Origin: Triglochin maritima
Taxonomy: Eukaryota > Streptophyta > Magnoliopsida > Alismatales > Juncaginaceae
DNA: 64,000 nucleotides
Reading direction: 5' to 3'
Assembly (NCBI GenBank): GCA_963682175.1
Contig: OY821791.1
Coordinates: 15,590,542 to 15,654,541 of the forward strand
Under the pieces are notes generated by a model. The model searched no databases. It saw nothing but the letters and a program-made list of their open reading frames with translations, and had not been told where the DNA came from. The position numbers and the translations under genes were made by a program. This document shows, piece by piece, positions 45,700 to 56,366 of the stretch (position 1 is its first letter; the number at the start of each line of letters is the position of its first letter).

Positions 45700-48110
45700 T
45701 TTTGATAGGTCTAGGATGCTACATTAAAAAATTGATTACTTGAGATGCCAAAATATAAAGGTCCTTCTTTGAATCATGGTTTGGTAAGGTTCGCCAAGGT
45801 AAATCCCAACGCATCCACCCAAAGGTCGTTGTTATTGTCCACCCACTTCTATTTAAATACTGCCACATCGAATTAGGTGAAGTTCAACACCCATATATCT
45901 TCAATTTGACCGTACTATGACATCTTGGCATATATAAGATTTTTATCTTCAGAACTAGAGATATGCAAAGAGTCAGCAACTAAACTTACTCTGTTGCTTT
46001 GCATTGTTCTTTTGTCGTGTCCAATCTTGATGTAGGAGTATTCATTGACATCGTAACCACTCTAAGATGTGACAACAAGATTAGGCATATAGGCGAACCA
46101 CTTTATAGTCTCAGAAACATTATGGTTGTACACCATTTTCTTAAACCAATAAACATAAGTTTTGTTTTGAGCATTAATTATTTGTTGATCATTCCATACA
46201 GGATGTTTTTTCTTCGTTAGGGACATGTGCTCTTCCAGAGAAGTCTGAACTTCGTCGAATTCCACAACACATAAAAATACACCTTAAAGAGATCCTCGCC
46301 CTTTGGACTTATCAACTTTGTACCACGTTCCTTTACCTCCAACTCTGTCTTCGTGACAATTCTCAGGACGTCCAACACCTTTTGTATGAGTCAAGTACTC
46401 ATTACAGAACTCAATAACCTCCTCGGTTATGTAGCCTTCAACAATGCTGACATCAGGCCTTCATCGATTATTATGATAACCCTTCAACACACCCATGTAC
46501 CACCAAAGAAATATCATTCTATCTAATTTAATTTCTCATACTAGATGAACCGCCAAATGCACAATAATGTCAAAACATGATGGGGGAAGTATATCTCCAA
46601 GTGACATAGTGTAACGACCGCTTCATTCTGCAACTTATCCAATTAGTCTGGATCAAGTACTTTGTTGCACACCTTGTTAAAGAACAAATAAAGTTTGATA
46701 ATTGAGTGTCAGACGTGGTTCGGCAATATCGATCCAATAAAAACAAGCATAAATTGTTGCATTAATACATGACAATCATGACTTCGACCATGTAGTTTCA
46801 AAATCTTTCATCAAAACTAGACTACTAATATTAGAAGAATACCCCTGCGACACTTTGACACCATTTAGACTTTGACACAAAGTTATCTTCGCTTTTTTGG
46901 ACAATGTGTAACAAGATGGTGGTAAAGATTTACAGGTCCCTTTATCCTGTGGTGCTAGTTTTGCTTGTATACCACGTTCTACTAGATCAAGTCTGGCATT
47001 ATAACCATCTTTTGTCTTACCATGTATGTTCAAAAGAGTTCCCAGTAACTATCACAAACCATTTTTTATATGCATGACATCAATATAATGTCTAACTTCT
47101 AGAGTTTGCCAGGAAGGTAAGTCAAAAGAGATGGATTTATGTTCCCAATTGCTCTTACCATTTCCACGATTGTAAGGCATGCTGAATTCACATTTAATGT
47201 TTTCCACGCGTTCATATACTTGTTTGGCATTGATTACTTTGGGTGCTTTGTTATAGTCGTGTTTTCCGTTAAATGTCTTCTTTAATCTACGGTACGGATA
47301 ATTTATAGGAAGAAATCTCTGATGACTAGGATACACCATCTTACTGCTATGCACTAGCTGCAAGGAACATGTGTTCTCTTCACAACACGGACATGCTTTT
47401 TCACCTTTCACGGAATATCCCGATAGATTTCCATATGCGGGAAAGTAATTTATTGTGCAGAAGATCATCCCACGCATAGTAAATGACTTGTCGATGGAAA
47501 TCCCACACTTTCTCACCATCTTCCCATAATTTCTTTAGCTCATCAATTAAGGGTCACGTCGATGGTGATTAAGTACACATCAATTTCTTTAGCTGGTGAT
47601 TCAGTACACATCGATGTTGTTTTCTGGTTGTTTTGGACCCGAAGTGTTTAATGGCAACATCATGTATCTACGTTTCATGCTCAACCACAGTAGGAGATTG
47701 TAAATAACAAACAAAACATGCCAGGAACTATGAAGGATACTCAAACTACCATAAGAATTCATTCCATCGGTACACAGACTAAGTCTCAGGTTTCTGAATT
47801 CCTCACCAAATAATGGGAAGTCGGAATCAATTTTCTTCCACTGTGGAGAATCTATAGGATGTCGAAGCAACTGATCATTCACTATCTCTCGATATGCATG
47901 TCATGTTAGGTTCTTTAAGTCCTCAAAACAAGCAAACAAATGTTGAAACCTTGGAATTATCGGAAGATACCACAACACCTTTGCAGGGAGACCTTGCATT
48001 TTTTCATTCTCATCAGCACTCATATTTTTCTTTTGTTTGTACCGTGAGACAATACAAACATGACAACAATACTTAGACACTTTTCTAGAGATATGTCTAG
48101 GTTTCATAAT
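45700..48110 (-). pseudogene. Second CACTA transposase fragment
   Basis: Minus-strand relative of the transposase at 28419-32900. From right to left: SRYKQKKN...LWYLPIIPRFQHLFA (48080-47930), HPIDSPQWKKIDSDFPLFGEEFRN (47865-47795), GPKQPENNIDVY (47636-47601), MRGMIFCTINYFPAYGNLSGYSVKG (47482-47410), CPCCEENTCSLQL, VRHYIDVMHIKNGL (47090-47052), QGYSSNISSLVLMKD (46846-46800), WFKKMVYNHNVSETIKWFAY (46150-46090), and LANLTKP near 45790. The N-terminal transposase-associated domain is absent and the piece is broken by several frameshifts. No CACTA terminus is visible at either end. The catalytic parts are recognisable but not functional. Confidence 0.85.
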
Positions 48111-48627
48111 ACTTTAGATATCATATCGTGACACAATAACTAACTTTGCGGCTCATAGGCTTAACTTGGCTCCACTAAAAAATACTCAACCATTTTATGA
48201 CTAGATGCCATGAACGAAGCTTCCCCTAGGCATTGGGCTTTTCTTGAAAGCTGGTATATATTTCATAAAAAAGAAAAAGATTTAGGTATTGATTCCACAG
48301 CCAAATCAAATAGATTCATACAGCCCGTATATATGAAAAGCTTGTTATCCACTAGATATGAAGTGGAAATTATGATCTTCACAAGTTTAAGTAATAACTA
48401 CTGCCCTGTTATATCCCAAGGGTTTGGGCGCAATAACCGCTGTCCTAGGAAGATACACCTGAGGTGGATCACGCCATACTTTCTCTAAGGCATTCTTCCA
48501 CATCTCCTGCTCGCGCTCAAATTTGAACCTTTTCTTTTCTCCCTCCTCGTCTTCTAGATGAACCCACTCATAAGTTAGCATCATTTCTTCCCTAAATGGG
48601 TACGTGTTGCATTACATGGTTGCAAGG
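48111..48627 (-). other. Unassigned sequence with a short conserved-looking frame
   Basis: Lies upstream of the truncated transposase on the minus strand. The frame 48584-48387 (65 residues) is charged (EDEEGEKKRFKFEREQEMWK) and then VWRDPPQVYLPRTAVIAPKP; I do not recognise it. It has better coding character than the surrounding sequence but no start context or partner exons that I can see. It may be a captured gene piece or part of the CACTA element. Confidence 0.3.
48623..48627. repeat. Target-site duplication CAAGG of solo LTR G
   Basis: CAAGG at 48623-48627 recurs at 50018-50022. Confidence 0.88.
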
Positions 48628-49501
48628 TGTTGAACGTTTTAATTAAAACCGCAAGTGCACGACCGCGATGAAGTGGTGGCAAGTACGGGTCGTCCTCAGG
48701 GAGGTGAGCAACCTCCTGTTTATCAGAAATCAAGTGGCAAAATATGGAGAGAAAGATGTTTATGCTACTCTACTCTATACTACGCTAAGAAGTAGGAAAT
48801 GCGAAAGGAAGAACCAAACAATGAAATTATAACTAAGCTAAGAACAAAGGAAGAATGCTTGAATACAGAAATGGGAAAACCCCTAAGGGGTGGAGTGAGT
48901 GCACACATGCAAAGAGGTGGGTGTAGAATACATTCTTTAAGCACATGAAGGTGGTGTTTATCAAGCATAGGAAGTGTCTAAATGTTATGGCAAAACCTAT
49001 CAATCTATTCACCAACTTAGTTGATTAACATGTACATATGCAAGTTATTTATTTCAGAACCTAAACAAGCATGAGAGGTGTCTAATCATTTTGGCAAAAC
49101 TCATCAAGTTATAAATTCTATCCTAAACAAGCAAGCATACATTCATGTTTTATCAACACATCAAAAATAAAGCATTCATCCCATTCTCTAATGCATGTAT
49201 GTATATCTACTCCACCCCCCAAAGGGGATGGAACTACTCACTAAACATTACACTAATTATTAAACTAAGCAAAGAAAGCATATTAAAACTAAGCTAGAAA
49301 TAAAAGATGATTAAACTAAAACTTGCACAAACAATAAAAGAAGCATAAACAAACAATGAAAGAAACACAAAACTTTATTGATAAAATGACTCACATTTCA
49401 AGTAGCATCCTCCTACTTTAGTGTGTGCTTCAAGGCCTCACTTCTAGTAGGAAGAATAGACACTTAAAATATGGAGTGCTTACAAAAGGAGGTGAAGAAT
49501 T

Positions 49502-49553
49502 CTATTTATAGGCATGTAAAAAGCTAATCTGGGACAATCCCCCGATGTGGGAC
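49502..49553 (-). promoter_or_regulatory. snRNA-type promoter of LTR G
   Basis: Minus strand GTCCCACATCG (49553-49543) and TATAAATAG (49510-49502), 32 bp apart. Fourth well-preserved example in the window. Confidence 0.7.
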
Positions 49554-49630
49554 TAAACCAATACCAAAAATAGCCTACACAAACATTAATACACGTCCAG
49601 GAGAAAACTTGGCAGATTTGGGCCAAACCA

Positions 49631-49648
49631 GACCGCCAATTGGCGGTC
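49631..49648. promoter_or_regulatory. Perfect palindrome in LTR G
   Basis: GACCGCCAATTGGCGGTC, identical to those in LTRs A and H. Confidence 0.75.
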
Positions 49649-50022
49649 AAAAAGGTCCGGATCCAGTTGAATCTTGTTCGGGGCTTTTCTTTGTGTATTT
49701 GGTGGTCTTGGATGCATCTACTTCATTTATTGGAGCTCCGACCCGAATCCAATTGCTAAAATACTCCCCATGATGGTGTGGAGTATTCTGTTTTGCTCTT
49801 AGGTCCTTCTGTCTTGCGTTCAGGCCCTTCTCCCTTGCATCTTGGTCCCCAGATCTCACAGTTCAGTCCTTTTTCCCAGCTTTTGAGTCCTTTTATGTTT
49901 CATCTCTTCAAACCTATTTATTCCTGAAAACTAAACATAAAACTCGTAACATAGCATTGTTTAGGTGAAAGATAATGGATACAAGAAACAAATATAAGCA
50001 TGAAATGATGTCAATCACAAGG

Positions 50023-50027
50023 CTATA
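50023..50027. repeat. Target-site duplication CTATA of the chromovirus
   Basis: CTATA at 50023-50027 recurs at 58833-58837. It directly adjoins the right CAAGG copy of LTR G. Confidence 0.9.
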
Positions 50028-51190
50028 TGTTAGGATCCTAACCCATGTTTAGGGTTAAACCTGGGATTAGAGGGGTTTGCATGGGGAAGACAAATGTGGC
50101 GAGTACTGTTGATGGAAGAGAGGTGATGGGTTGGATGAGTAGGTCACCGTTGGTGCAAGATTTGATTTTGGATTTAAGTGAAGAATCTGTTCCTCACCCT
50201 CATTTGCTCTCTCTCACTCACTCCCTTCCTCTCTTCCGACCAGACCTTGTGAAGGCGTCTCCGGCGCGTGGAGGCCAGCTTGGTGTTGGAGGAAAAACAC
50301 GGGGCGCACGGGACGTAGGCGTCCGCTGAACAGTTGGTGTGGTTTGGATCTCCGATCTTCTCCGGGTATCGCACTTTTGAGGTATGCCAGCTTCTAGTGT
50401 GTTTTGTGGTTGCTAACCCGCGTGGGAGGGTTTTGTTGGTCGATCGAGGGAGGTCAGAGGCCTCCCCAGCGACGAGATGTGCGTAAATCCTCCGCTGGCG
50501 CAAGGTTGAAGACGACCAACGGTCGACCGGCTCCCTATGGGCGGTCGACCGATGTAGTGTTTTACCCGACTTTAACCATCACCGGTCTAATGATGCCAGA
50601 GTGGCGGTCGACCGGTTGCTTATGTGCTGGTGAGTTTGTGGCTTCCTGTTGGTTTTCGGTCGACCGTTCCTTGCTTTTGGGTCGACCGGAACTTAAGTGT
50701 ACTTGAGATTGATGCATGTTGTTCGACCGTTTTATGTATATCGTTCGACCGGTATTTGACGTAGACTATTAGGATGACCCTGGTAGTTTTTGGTCGACCG
50801 GGACCGCTGGGTCAGTCGACCGAATAGTCTTTGGTGATTCTGACCAACTCCGGATTTTGACCTCGTATTCGGTCGATCGGTTTTAGACATATGTTCGACC
50901 ATTTGGACTTAGGTGATGCGCAGAATAGTTCGACCGTTGTAGACTTTCGGTCGATCGAACCTGTTGAGGACGGTCGACCGGTTAGGCTCTTTCAGCCGAC
51001 CGTTTGTGTGCAGAACTGGATTCCTGGTCTTGTGTTATGTCAACTATGTCCACGGAAACCTGTGTCCTCACTTAGAGCGTGAGCCGGGACGTGACGGCGG
51101 GTACATGTTGTACCGCCCAGGGACCGCCGCGTGGAAGAGTGTGGACACTTGGGTCGTGCCACCTCCGGATTGGACGTGTTGTTGCCTTAC
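50028..51190 (+). repeat. Chromovirus 5' LTR, 3'-truncated
   Basis: Starts TGTTAGGATCCTAACC and is nearly the same as 55436-56565 of the 3' LTR. It ends abruptly after GTTGTTGCCTTAC, where the sequence passes into gag. About 940 bp present in the 3' LTR (57857-58832) are missing. Confidence 0.9.
50521..51001. repeat. Array of eight GGTCGACC-type site pairs in U3
   Basis: Site starts (8-mers) and spacings: 50521/50543 (22), 50584/50606 (22), 50658/50679 (21), 50721/50743 (22), 50792/50814 (22), 50871/50893 (22), 50928/50949 (21), 50972/50994 (22). Variants are GGTCGACC, GTTCGACC, AGTCGACC, GGTCGATC and GGTCTAAT. Pairs are separated by 44-79 bp of unrelated sequence. The sequence between members of a pair is not conserved. 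Confidence 0.85.
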
Positions 51191-52059
51191 AACACCCGCC
51201 TAGTTTCGACGGCAGGAGTGACCCTAAGGCTGCAGAGGACTGTGTCTTTAAGATCCAGAGGATTTTCCAGGCGATCGGTTGTGTACCTAAGCGGATGGTG
51301 AGCCTGGCCATCTATGTGCTGGATGGAGAGGCAGCAAACTGGTGGAGGACCACATCTGCGGTGGTGTTTGCTGACCCAGTTGACGTGAGCTGGGACGAAT
51401 TCCTAGAGGAGTTCAACCAGCAGTTCTTTACGCAACACGTCAGAGATAGGAAGAAGGAGTAGTTTTTGGACCTCGAGCAGAAGAAGATGTCCTTGGCTAG
51501 TTACGTCATCAGGTTTAACGCCCTTGAGCGTTATTGTTCTGAGACCTACGTGACGCCGGAGCAGCGTGCATGAAAGTTCATCAAGGGGTTGAGGAGGCAT
51601 CTCAGGTCGCGTGTGATTACCAGCATGCCACAAACCCTGTCGGATGAGGTGAAGTATGCGACTCTCATCGATCAGGACTACCAGGAGAATTACCAAGAGG
51701 CGTGGAAGTCGCCAGTCAGCACGGGAGGATGTGCAGTTGAACGTTCCACTGGGAACCCGGGCAAGAGGCCCCGATTCGATGGAGGAGGATCACGCCAGTC
51801 TGGAGCGTGTGGTACTTGCGGGAGATCTCATCCGGGTCAGGAGTGCCCCCGACGTACAGGTGCATGCTTAGGATGTGGTCAGATGGGCCAGTAGATCCGA
51901 GATTGCCCGAGCAGGCAGGGCGAGACGAGCAGGAGGCCAGGACCACCAGTCTCAAGGAGGGGCGGAGGCAGCAGGTCCGTCGTTCCGCAGAGCCAGACCA
52001 GGAGAGCAGGTCGAGTCTTCACCGTCCGGGCTGAAGAGGCGAAGGACTCCAAGACTGTT
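51191..52059 (+). pseudogene. Chromovirus gag (N-terminus deleted)
   Basis: Begins in mid-domain with HPPSFDGRSDPKAAEDCVFK, the conserved start of the chromovirus capsid region, continues with WWRTTSAVVFADPVDVSWDE (51339-51398) and SLASYVIRFNALERYCSETY (51490-51550), and ends in two zinc-knuckle sites: CGTCGRSHPGQEC (CX2CX3HX4C) and CLGCGQMGQ-stop-IRDC, where the usual GH pair reads GQ and a stop follows. In-frame stops: 51460 (TAG), 51571 (TGA), 51892 (TAG). It packages element RNA in capsids; inactive here. Confidence 0.88.
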
Positions 52060-52671
52060 GTGGAAGGTACCCTTGTCATTTCAGGTTTGGTTGCTCGTGT
52101 TTTATTTGATTGTAGCGCCACACACTCCTTCATTTCAGAGAAGTTTGCTGGCGAGTTGGATCGGACCCCTGAGCTACTGACTGATTTGTTGGAAGTCAGT
52201 ACGTCCATGGGTGAGGTGGGCACTATGGGGAGCTTTCTCCCCGACACCACAGTTGTTTTGGGAGACCATGATTTTCCAGCAGATTTGGTCTTGCTACTGA
52301 TGGAGGACTTCGACGTCATACTGGGGATGGACTGGCTATCACAGTACGATGTGTGAGTCTTTTGCCGTGAGAAGAAGATCCTTATCCCGAGGCAGGACGC
52401 GCCTGATGTATTGATCAGAGAGACGAGGAGTAGAGGAGGTCGTCTGATTGTGTCTGCGGTTAAGGCACAGAGGCTGATACATCAGGGTTGCAGAGTGTTT
52501 GTGGCGACTTTGGTTGTTCGTGATCCTGAGATGAGGAGGTTGGAGGATATAGAGGTTGTACAGGAGTTTCCAGATGTGTTTCCTGCAGAGATTCCTCGTT
52601 TACCGCCACACCGAGAGATCAAGTTCGGCATTGAGTTGACACCTGCTGAGTTGACAGAGCTGAAGAAGTAG
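52060..52671 (+). pseudogene. Chromovirus aspartic protease
   Basis: Same frame as gag. The catalytic region reads VLFDCSATHSFIS (Asp codon 52108-52110). The usual DSGA triad of retropepsins is here DCSA, so the active site itself is changed. The flap/end region LLLMEDFDVILGMDWLSQYDV (52288-52353) is typical, with ILGMDWL. Stops at 52354 (TGA) and 52669 (TAG). The linker to RT carries the usual EFPDVFPAEIPRLPPHREIKF stretch (52563-52625). It would have cut the Gag-Pol polyprotein. Confidence 0.88.
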
Positions 52672-53904
52672 TTGATGGACTCTGGATTTATCCGACCCAG
52701 TGTCTCGCCGTGGGGAGCGCCTGTATTGTTCGTGAAGAAGAAGGATGGGTCATTGCGGATATGCATCGACTACAGGATGCTGAATAAGGTTACCGCCAGG
52801 AATCGGTGCCATTTGCCCAGGATTGATGATCTGTTTGATCAGTTGCAGACGGCGAGAGTGCTCTCGAAGATTGATCTGTGTTCGGGTTATCACCAGTTGC
52901 GGATCAGAGTGGCAGATGTTCAAAAGACAGCTTTCAGGACACGATACGGGCACTACGAGTTCTTGGTAATGTCGTTTGGACTGACGAATGTACCTGCAAC
53001 ATTCAAGGACTTGATGAATAGGACATTTCAGCCATACCTCGACAGTTATGTTGTGGTGTTTGTGGATGATATCTTGGTGTACTCGCCTGACAGGGACCAG
53101 CACCGGGAGCACCTGAGGATTGTGCTTGGTATCTTGAGAGATGAGGAGTTGTATGCCAAGTACACGAATTGGGAGTTTTGGTTGGATCAGGTGGCGTTTC
53201 TGGGGCACATCTTGTCAGCAGTTGGGATTTCAGTGGATCCGGTGAAGGTTGAGGTTGTGACTCAGTGGAGAGCCCCGACGAGCGTGACTGAGATTAGGAG
53301 CTTCATGGGACTCGCTGGGTATTACAGACATTTCATTAAGGACTTGTCCCGTCTCTCTTCGCCGTTGACAGCGTTGACGCAGAAGGGCGTCAAGTTCGTT
53401 TGGTCCCAGAAGTTAGAGGACGGTTTCCAGGAGTTGAAGAGGCGACTGACGACAGTGCCGATTCTGACGCTACCGAGTGGCAGCGGAGGCTACGTGATTT
53501 ACAGCGATGCGTCAGGGGTTGGCTTAGGCTGTGTTCTGATGCAGCATGGGAAGGTGGTGGCGTACGCTTCGAGGCAACTGAAGGTACAAGAGAAGAACTA
53601 CCCTACTCATGATCTGGAGTTAGCAGCGGTAGTTCACGCGTTGAAGACCTAACAACATTATCTTTATGGCGAGCATTTCGAGGTCTTCACAGATCATCAG
53701 AGCCTGAAGTATTTATTCTCTCAGAGGGAGCTGAATATGAGGCAGCGCAGATGGCTTGAGTTCATTAAGGACTACGACTTCACCATCTCCTATCATCCGG
53801 GGAAGGCGAATCTGGTTGCAGATGCACTGAGCAGGAAGGTTGAGGTGTCAGTTGCTAGTTTGTGCATCCAGGAGTGGAGGCTACTCGAGACGTTGTTAGA
53901 GTAG
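52672..53904 (+). pseudogene. Chromovirus reverse transcriptase and RNase H
   Basis: An uninterrupted stretch of 326 residues (52672-53652) holds the whole RT and most of RNase H. RT motifs: [64 protein letters not shown], and the catalytic FVDD (Asp codons 53065-53070), which is the normal YVDD-type box. RNase H starts near 53480 with [18 protein letters not shown] (catalytic Asp) and continues after a TAA stop at 53650 with [12 protein letters not shown] and the LVADALSRK end (53815-53840). The stop at 53650 replaces the usual TW(R) of LKTWRHYL-like motifs. RT/RNase H copies element RNA to DNA. Confidence 0.92.
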
Positions 53905-55392
53905 AGGTCGTTCACAGAGGGCTCCGGGGGAGCAGTGATTGCTGGACTTCGGGTGGAGCCCCAGACCGTCTCACGTGTTATGCAGGCGCAGCGTGACGAT
54001 GAGGAGTTAGCTGGTCTGCTACAGTTGGCTGCCAGAGATGGATCAGACTTCAGTGTGGGGGTTGATGGTGGTCTGAGGTTCAGGAGTCGGATTTGGGTGT
54101 CGCGGGTTGATGGACTGAGAGATGACATCATGGAGGAAGCACACCGAGCGAGGTATACCATTCACCCTGGGAGTACGAAGATGTATAAGGACCTGCAGCG
54201 GAACTTCTGGTGGAAAGGCATGAAGAGAGATATTGCTGAGTTTGTGGGCCGGTGCTTGGTCTGTCAGCAGGTGAAGATTGAGCATCAGCGACCAGCGGGA
54301 CCAATGTAGTGTATCGAGCTTCCTGAGTGGAAGTGGGAGCACGTGATGATGGATTTTGTCACGGGGTTACCAAAGACGTGGAGATTTCACGACGCGATTT
54401 GGGTGATAGTCGATCGACTGACCAAGTCGGCGCACTTCTTAGCGATCAGGACTACATTGCCTTTGGAGGGTTTAGCTAAGTTGTACGTGGAGGAGATAGT
54501 CAGATTGAACAGAGTACCAGTGAGCATCATCTCTGATCGAGATCCCAGGTTTACAACCAGGTTTTGGGGGAGTCTGCAGCAGGCTTTGGGGACACGACTG
54601 AGATTCAGTACAACGTTTCACCCACAGACAGATGGTCAGTCAGAGAGGACGATCCAGACCCTGGAGGATATGCTGAGAGCATGCACACTGGATTGGTCAG
54701 GACATTGGGATGAGCACCTGCCGTTGATAGAGTTCGCCTACGACAACAACTACCATTCGAGTATTGGGATGGCCCCGTACGAGGCCTTGTACGGGAGGCC
54801 TTGCAGGTCACCGGTATGCTGGAGTGATGTGGGCGAGAGGCAGTTAGTGGGGCCAGAGCTGGTGCAGATGTATGCAGAGAAGGTGGATGTGATCCGCAGG
54901 AGATTGGCCACGGCACAGAGCAGGCAGAAGAGTTATGCTGACAGACGCAGACGGGCGTTGAGCTTTGAGGTTGGTGACCACGTATTTCTGAAGATTTCCC
55001 CTCGTCGAGGAGTGATGAGGTTTGGGAAGAAGGGGAAGCTCAGTCCGAGGTATGTCGGACCGTTTGAGATCCTAGACCGAGTTGGAGAGGTTGCTTACAG
55101 GATTGCATTGCCACAGCAGTTTTCGGATCTTCACAGCGTCTTCCATGTATCGACGCTGAGGAAGTACGTTGCAGATCCAACCTACGTGATTGAGATTGCA
55201 GTACCAGAGATACAACAGGACATGTCACTCGAGGAGAGACCAGTCGAGATCGTTGATCGTACGGATCACCAACTCAGGAGGCGGACCATGCCGATGGTGA
55301 TGGTCTGGTGGCAGCATCACAGTGAGCGCGAGGCCACTTGGGAGATTGAGGAGGAAGTCAGAAGGCAGTATCCAGAGCTTTTCGGTGAGTAG
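53905..55392 (+). pseudogene. Chromovirus integrase with C-terminal chromodomain
   Basis: Zinc region with His at AHRARYTIH (54142-54163) and Cys at CLVC (54253-54264). One stop at 54307 (TAG). The frame 54343-55392 (349 residues) has the complete catalytic D-D-35-E: Asp in MMDFVTG (54352-54354), Asp in ISDRDPRF (54535-54537) and Glu in DGQSERT (54643-54645), with exactly 35 residues between the last two. The GPY/F module reads KLSPRYVGPFEILDRVG (55036-55085). A chromodomain occupies the end: ERPVEIVDRTDHQLRRR, VMVWWQHHSEREATWE, EEEVRRQYPELF. Chromodomains of this type are thought to bind modified histones and direct integration to heterochromatin. The frame ends with a TAG stop at 55390-55392. 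Confidence 0.93.
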
Positions 55393-55417
55393 TTTGTTTT
55401 GATTTCGGGACGAAATC

Positions 55418-55435
55418 CTTCTAAGGTGGGTGGAT
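55418..55435 (+). other. Polypurine tract of the chromovirus
   Basis: Purine-rich AAGGTGGGTGGAT just before the TGTTAGG start of the 3' LTR; it is preceded by the conserved TTTCGGGACGAAATCC. Confidence 0.75.
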
Positions 55436-55930
55436 TGTTAGGATCCTAACTCATGTTTAGGGTTAACCCCGGGATTAGAGGGGTTTGCATGGGGAAGAGA
55501 AATGTGGTGAGTACTGTTGGTGGAAGAGAGGTGATGGGTTGGATGAGTAGGTCACTGTTGGTGCAAGATTTGGTTTTGGGTTTAAGTGAAGAATTTGTTT
55601 CTCTCCCTCATTTGCTCTCTCTCTCACTAACTCCCTTCCTCTCTTCCGACTAGACCTTGTGGAGGCGTCTCCGGCGCATGGAGGCCAGCTGGGTGTTGGG
55701 GGAGAAACGCGGGGCACACCGGACATAGGCGTCCGCTGAGCAGTTGGTGTGGTTTGGATCTCCGATCTTCTCCAGGGATCGCACTTTTGAGGTATGCCGG
55801 CTTCTAGTGTGTTTTGTGGTTGCTAACCCTCGTGGGAGGGTTTTGTTGGTCGATCGGGGGAGGTCGGAGGCCCCCCCAGCGACGAGATGTGCGTAAATCC
55901 TCCGCTGGCGCAAGGTTGAAGACGACCAAC

Positions 55931-56366
55931 GGTCGACCGGGTCCCTATGGGCGGTCGACCGATGTAGTGTTTTACCCGACTTTAACCATCACCGGTCTAA
56001 CGATGCCAGAGTGGCGGTTGACCGATTGCTTATGTACTGGTGAGTTTGGGGCTTCCTGTTGGTTTTCGGTCGACCGTTCCTTGCTTTTGGGTCGACCGGA
56101 ACTTAAGTGTACTTGAGATTGATGCATGTTGTTCGACCGTTTTATGTATATCGTTCGACCGTTATTGGACGTACACTATTAGGATTACCCTGGTAGTTTT
56201 CGGTCGACCGGGACCCCTGGGTCGGTCGACCGAATAGTCTTTGGTGATTTTGACCAACTCCGGATTTTGACCTCGTATTCGGTCGACCGGTTTTAGACAT
56301 CTGTTCGACCGTTTGGACTTAGGTGACGCGCAGAATAGTTCGACCGTTGTAGACTTTCGGTCGACT
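55931..56366. repeat. GGTCGACC-type array in the 3' LTR
   Basis: Seven of the eight pairs of the 5' LTR array are present at the same spacings, for example 55931/55953 (22 bp). The last pair has been lost by a deletion whose ends lie in two GTCGA cores. Confidence 0.8.

Larger units (their letters stand above)
48628..50017 (-). mobile_element. Solo LTR G (family 1)
   Basis: 1390 bp; on the minus strand from TGATTGACATC (50017) to 48628, flanked by CAAGG. It has a perfect palindrome at 49631-49648, a USE-like box at 49543-49553 and TATA at 49502-49510. The own TSD shows it is a separate solo insertion and not the partner LTR of LTR E, although both point the same way around the CACTA fragment. 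Confidence 0.9.

Noticed and set aside
24926..50017. LTR E and LTR G as the two LTRs of one element enclosing the CACTA fragment
   Set aside because: Both point the same way, but each has its own matching target-site duplication (ATTAT and CAAGG) and no PBS or PPT adjoins them.
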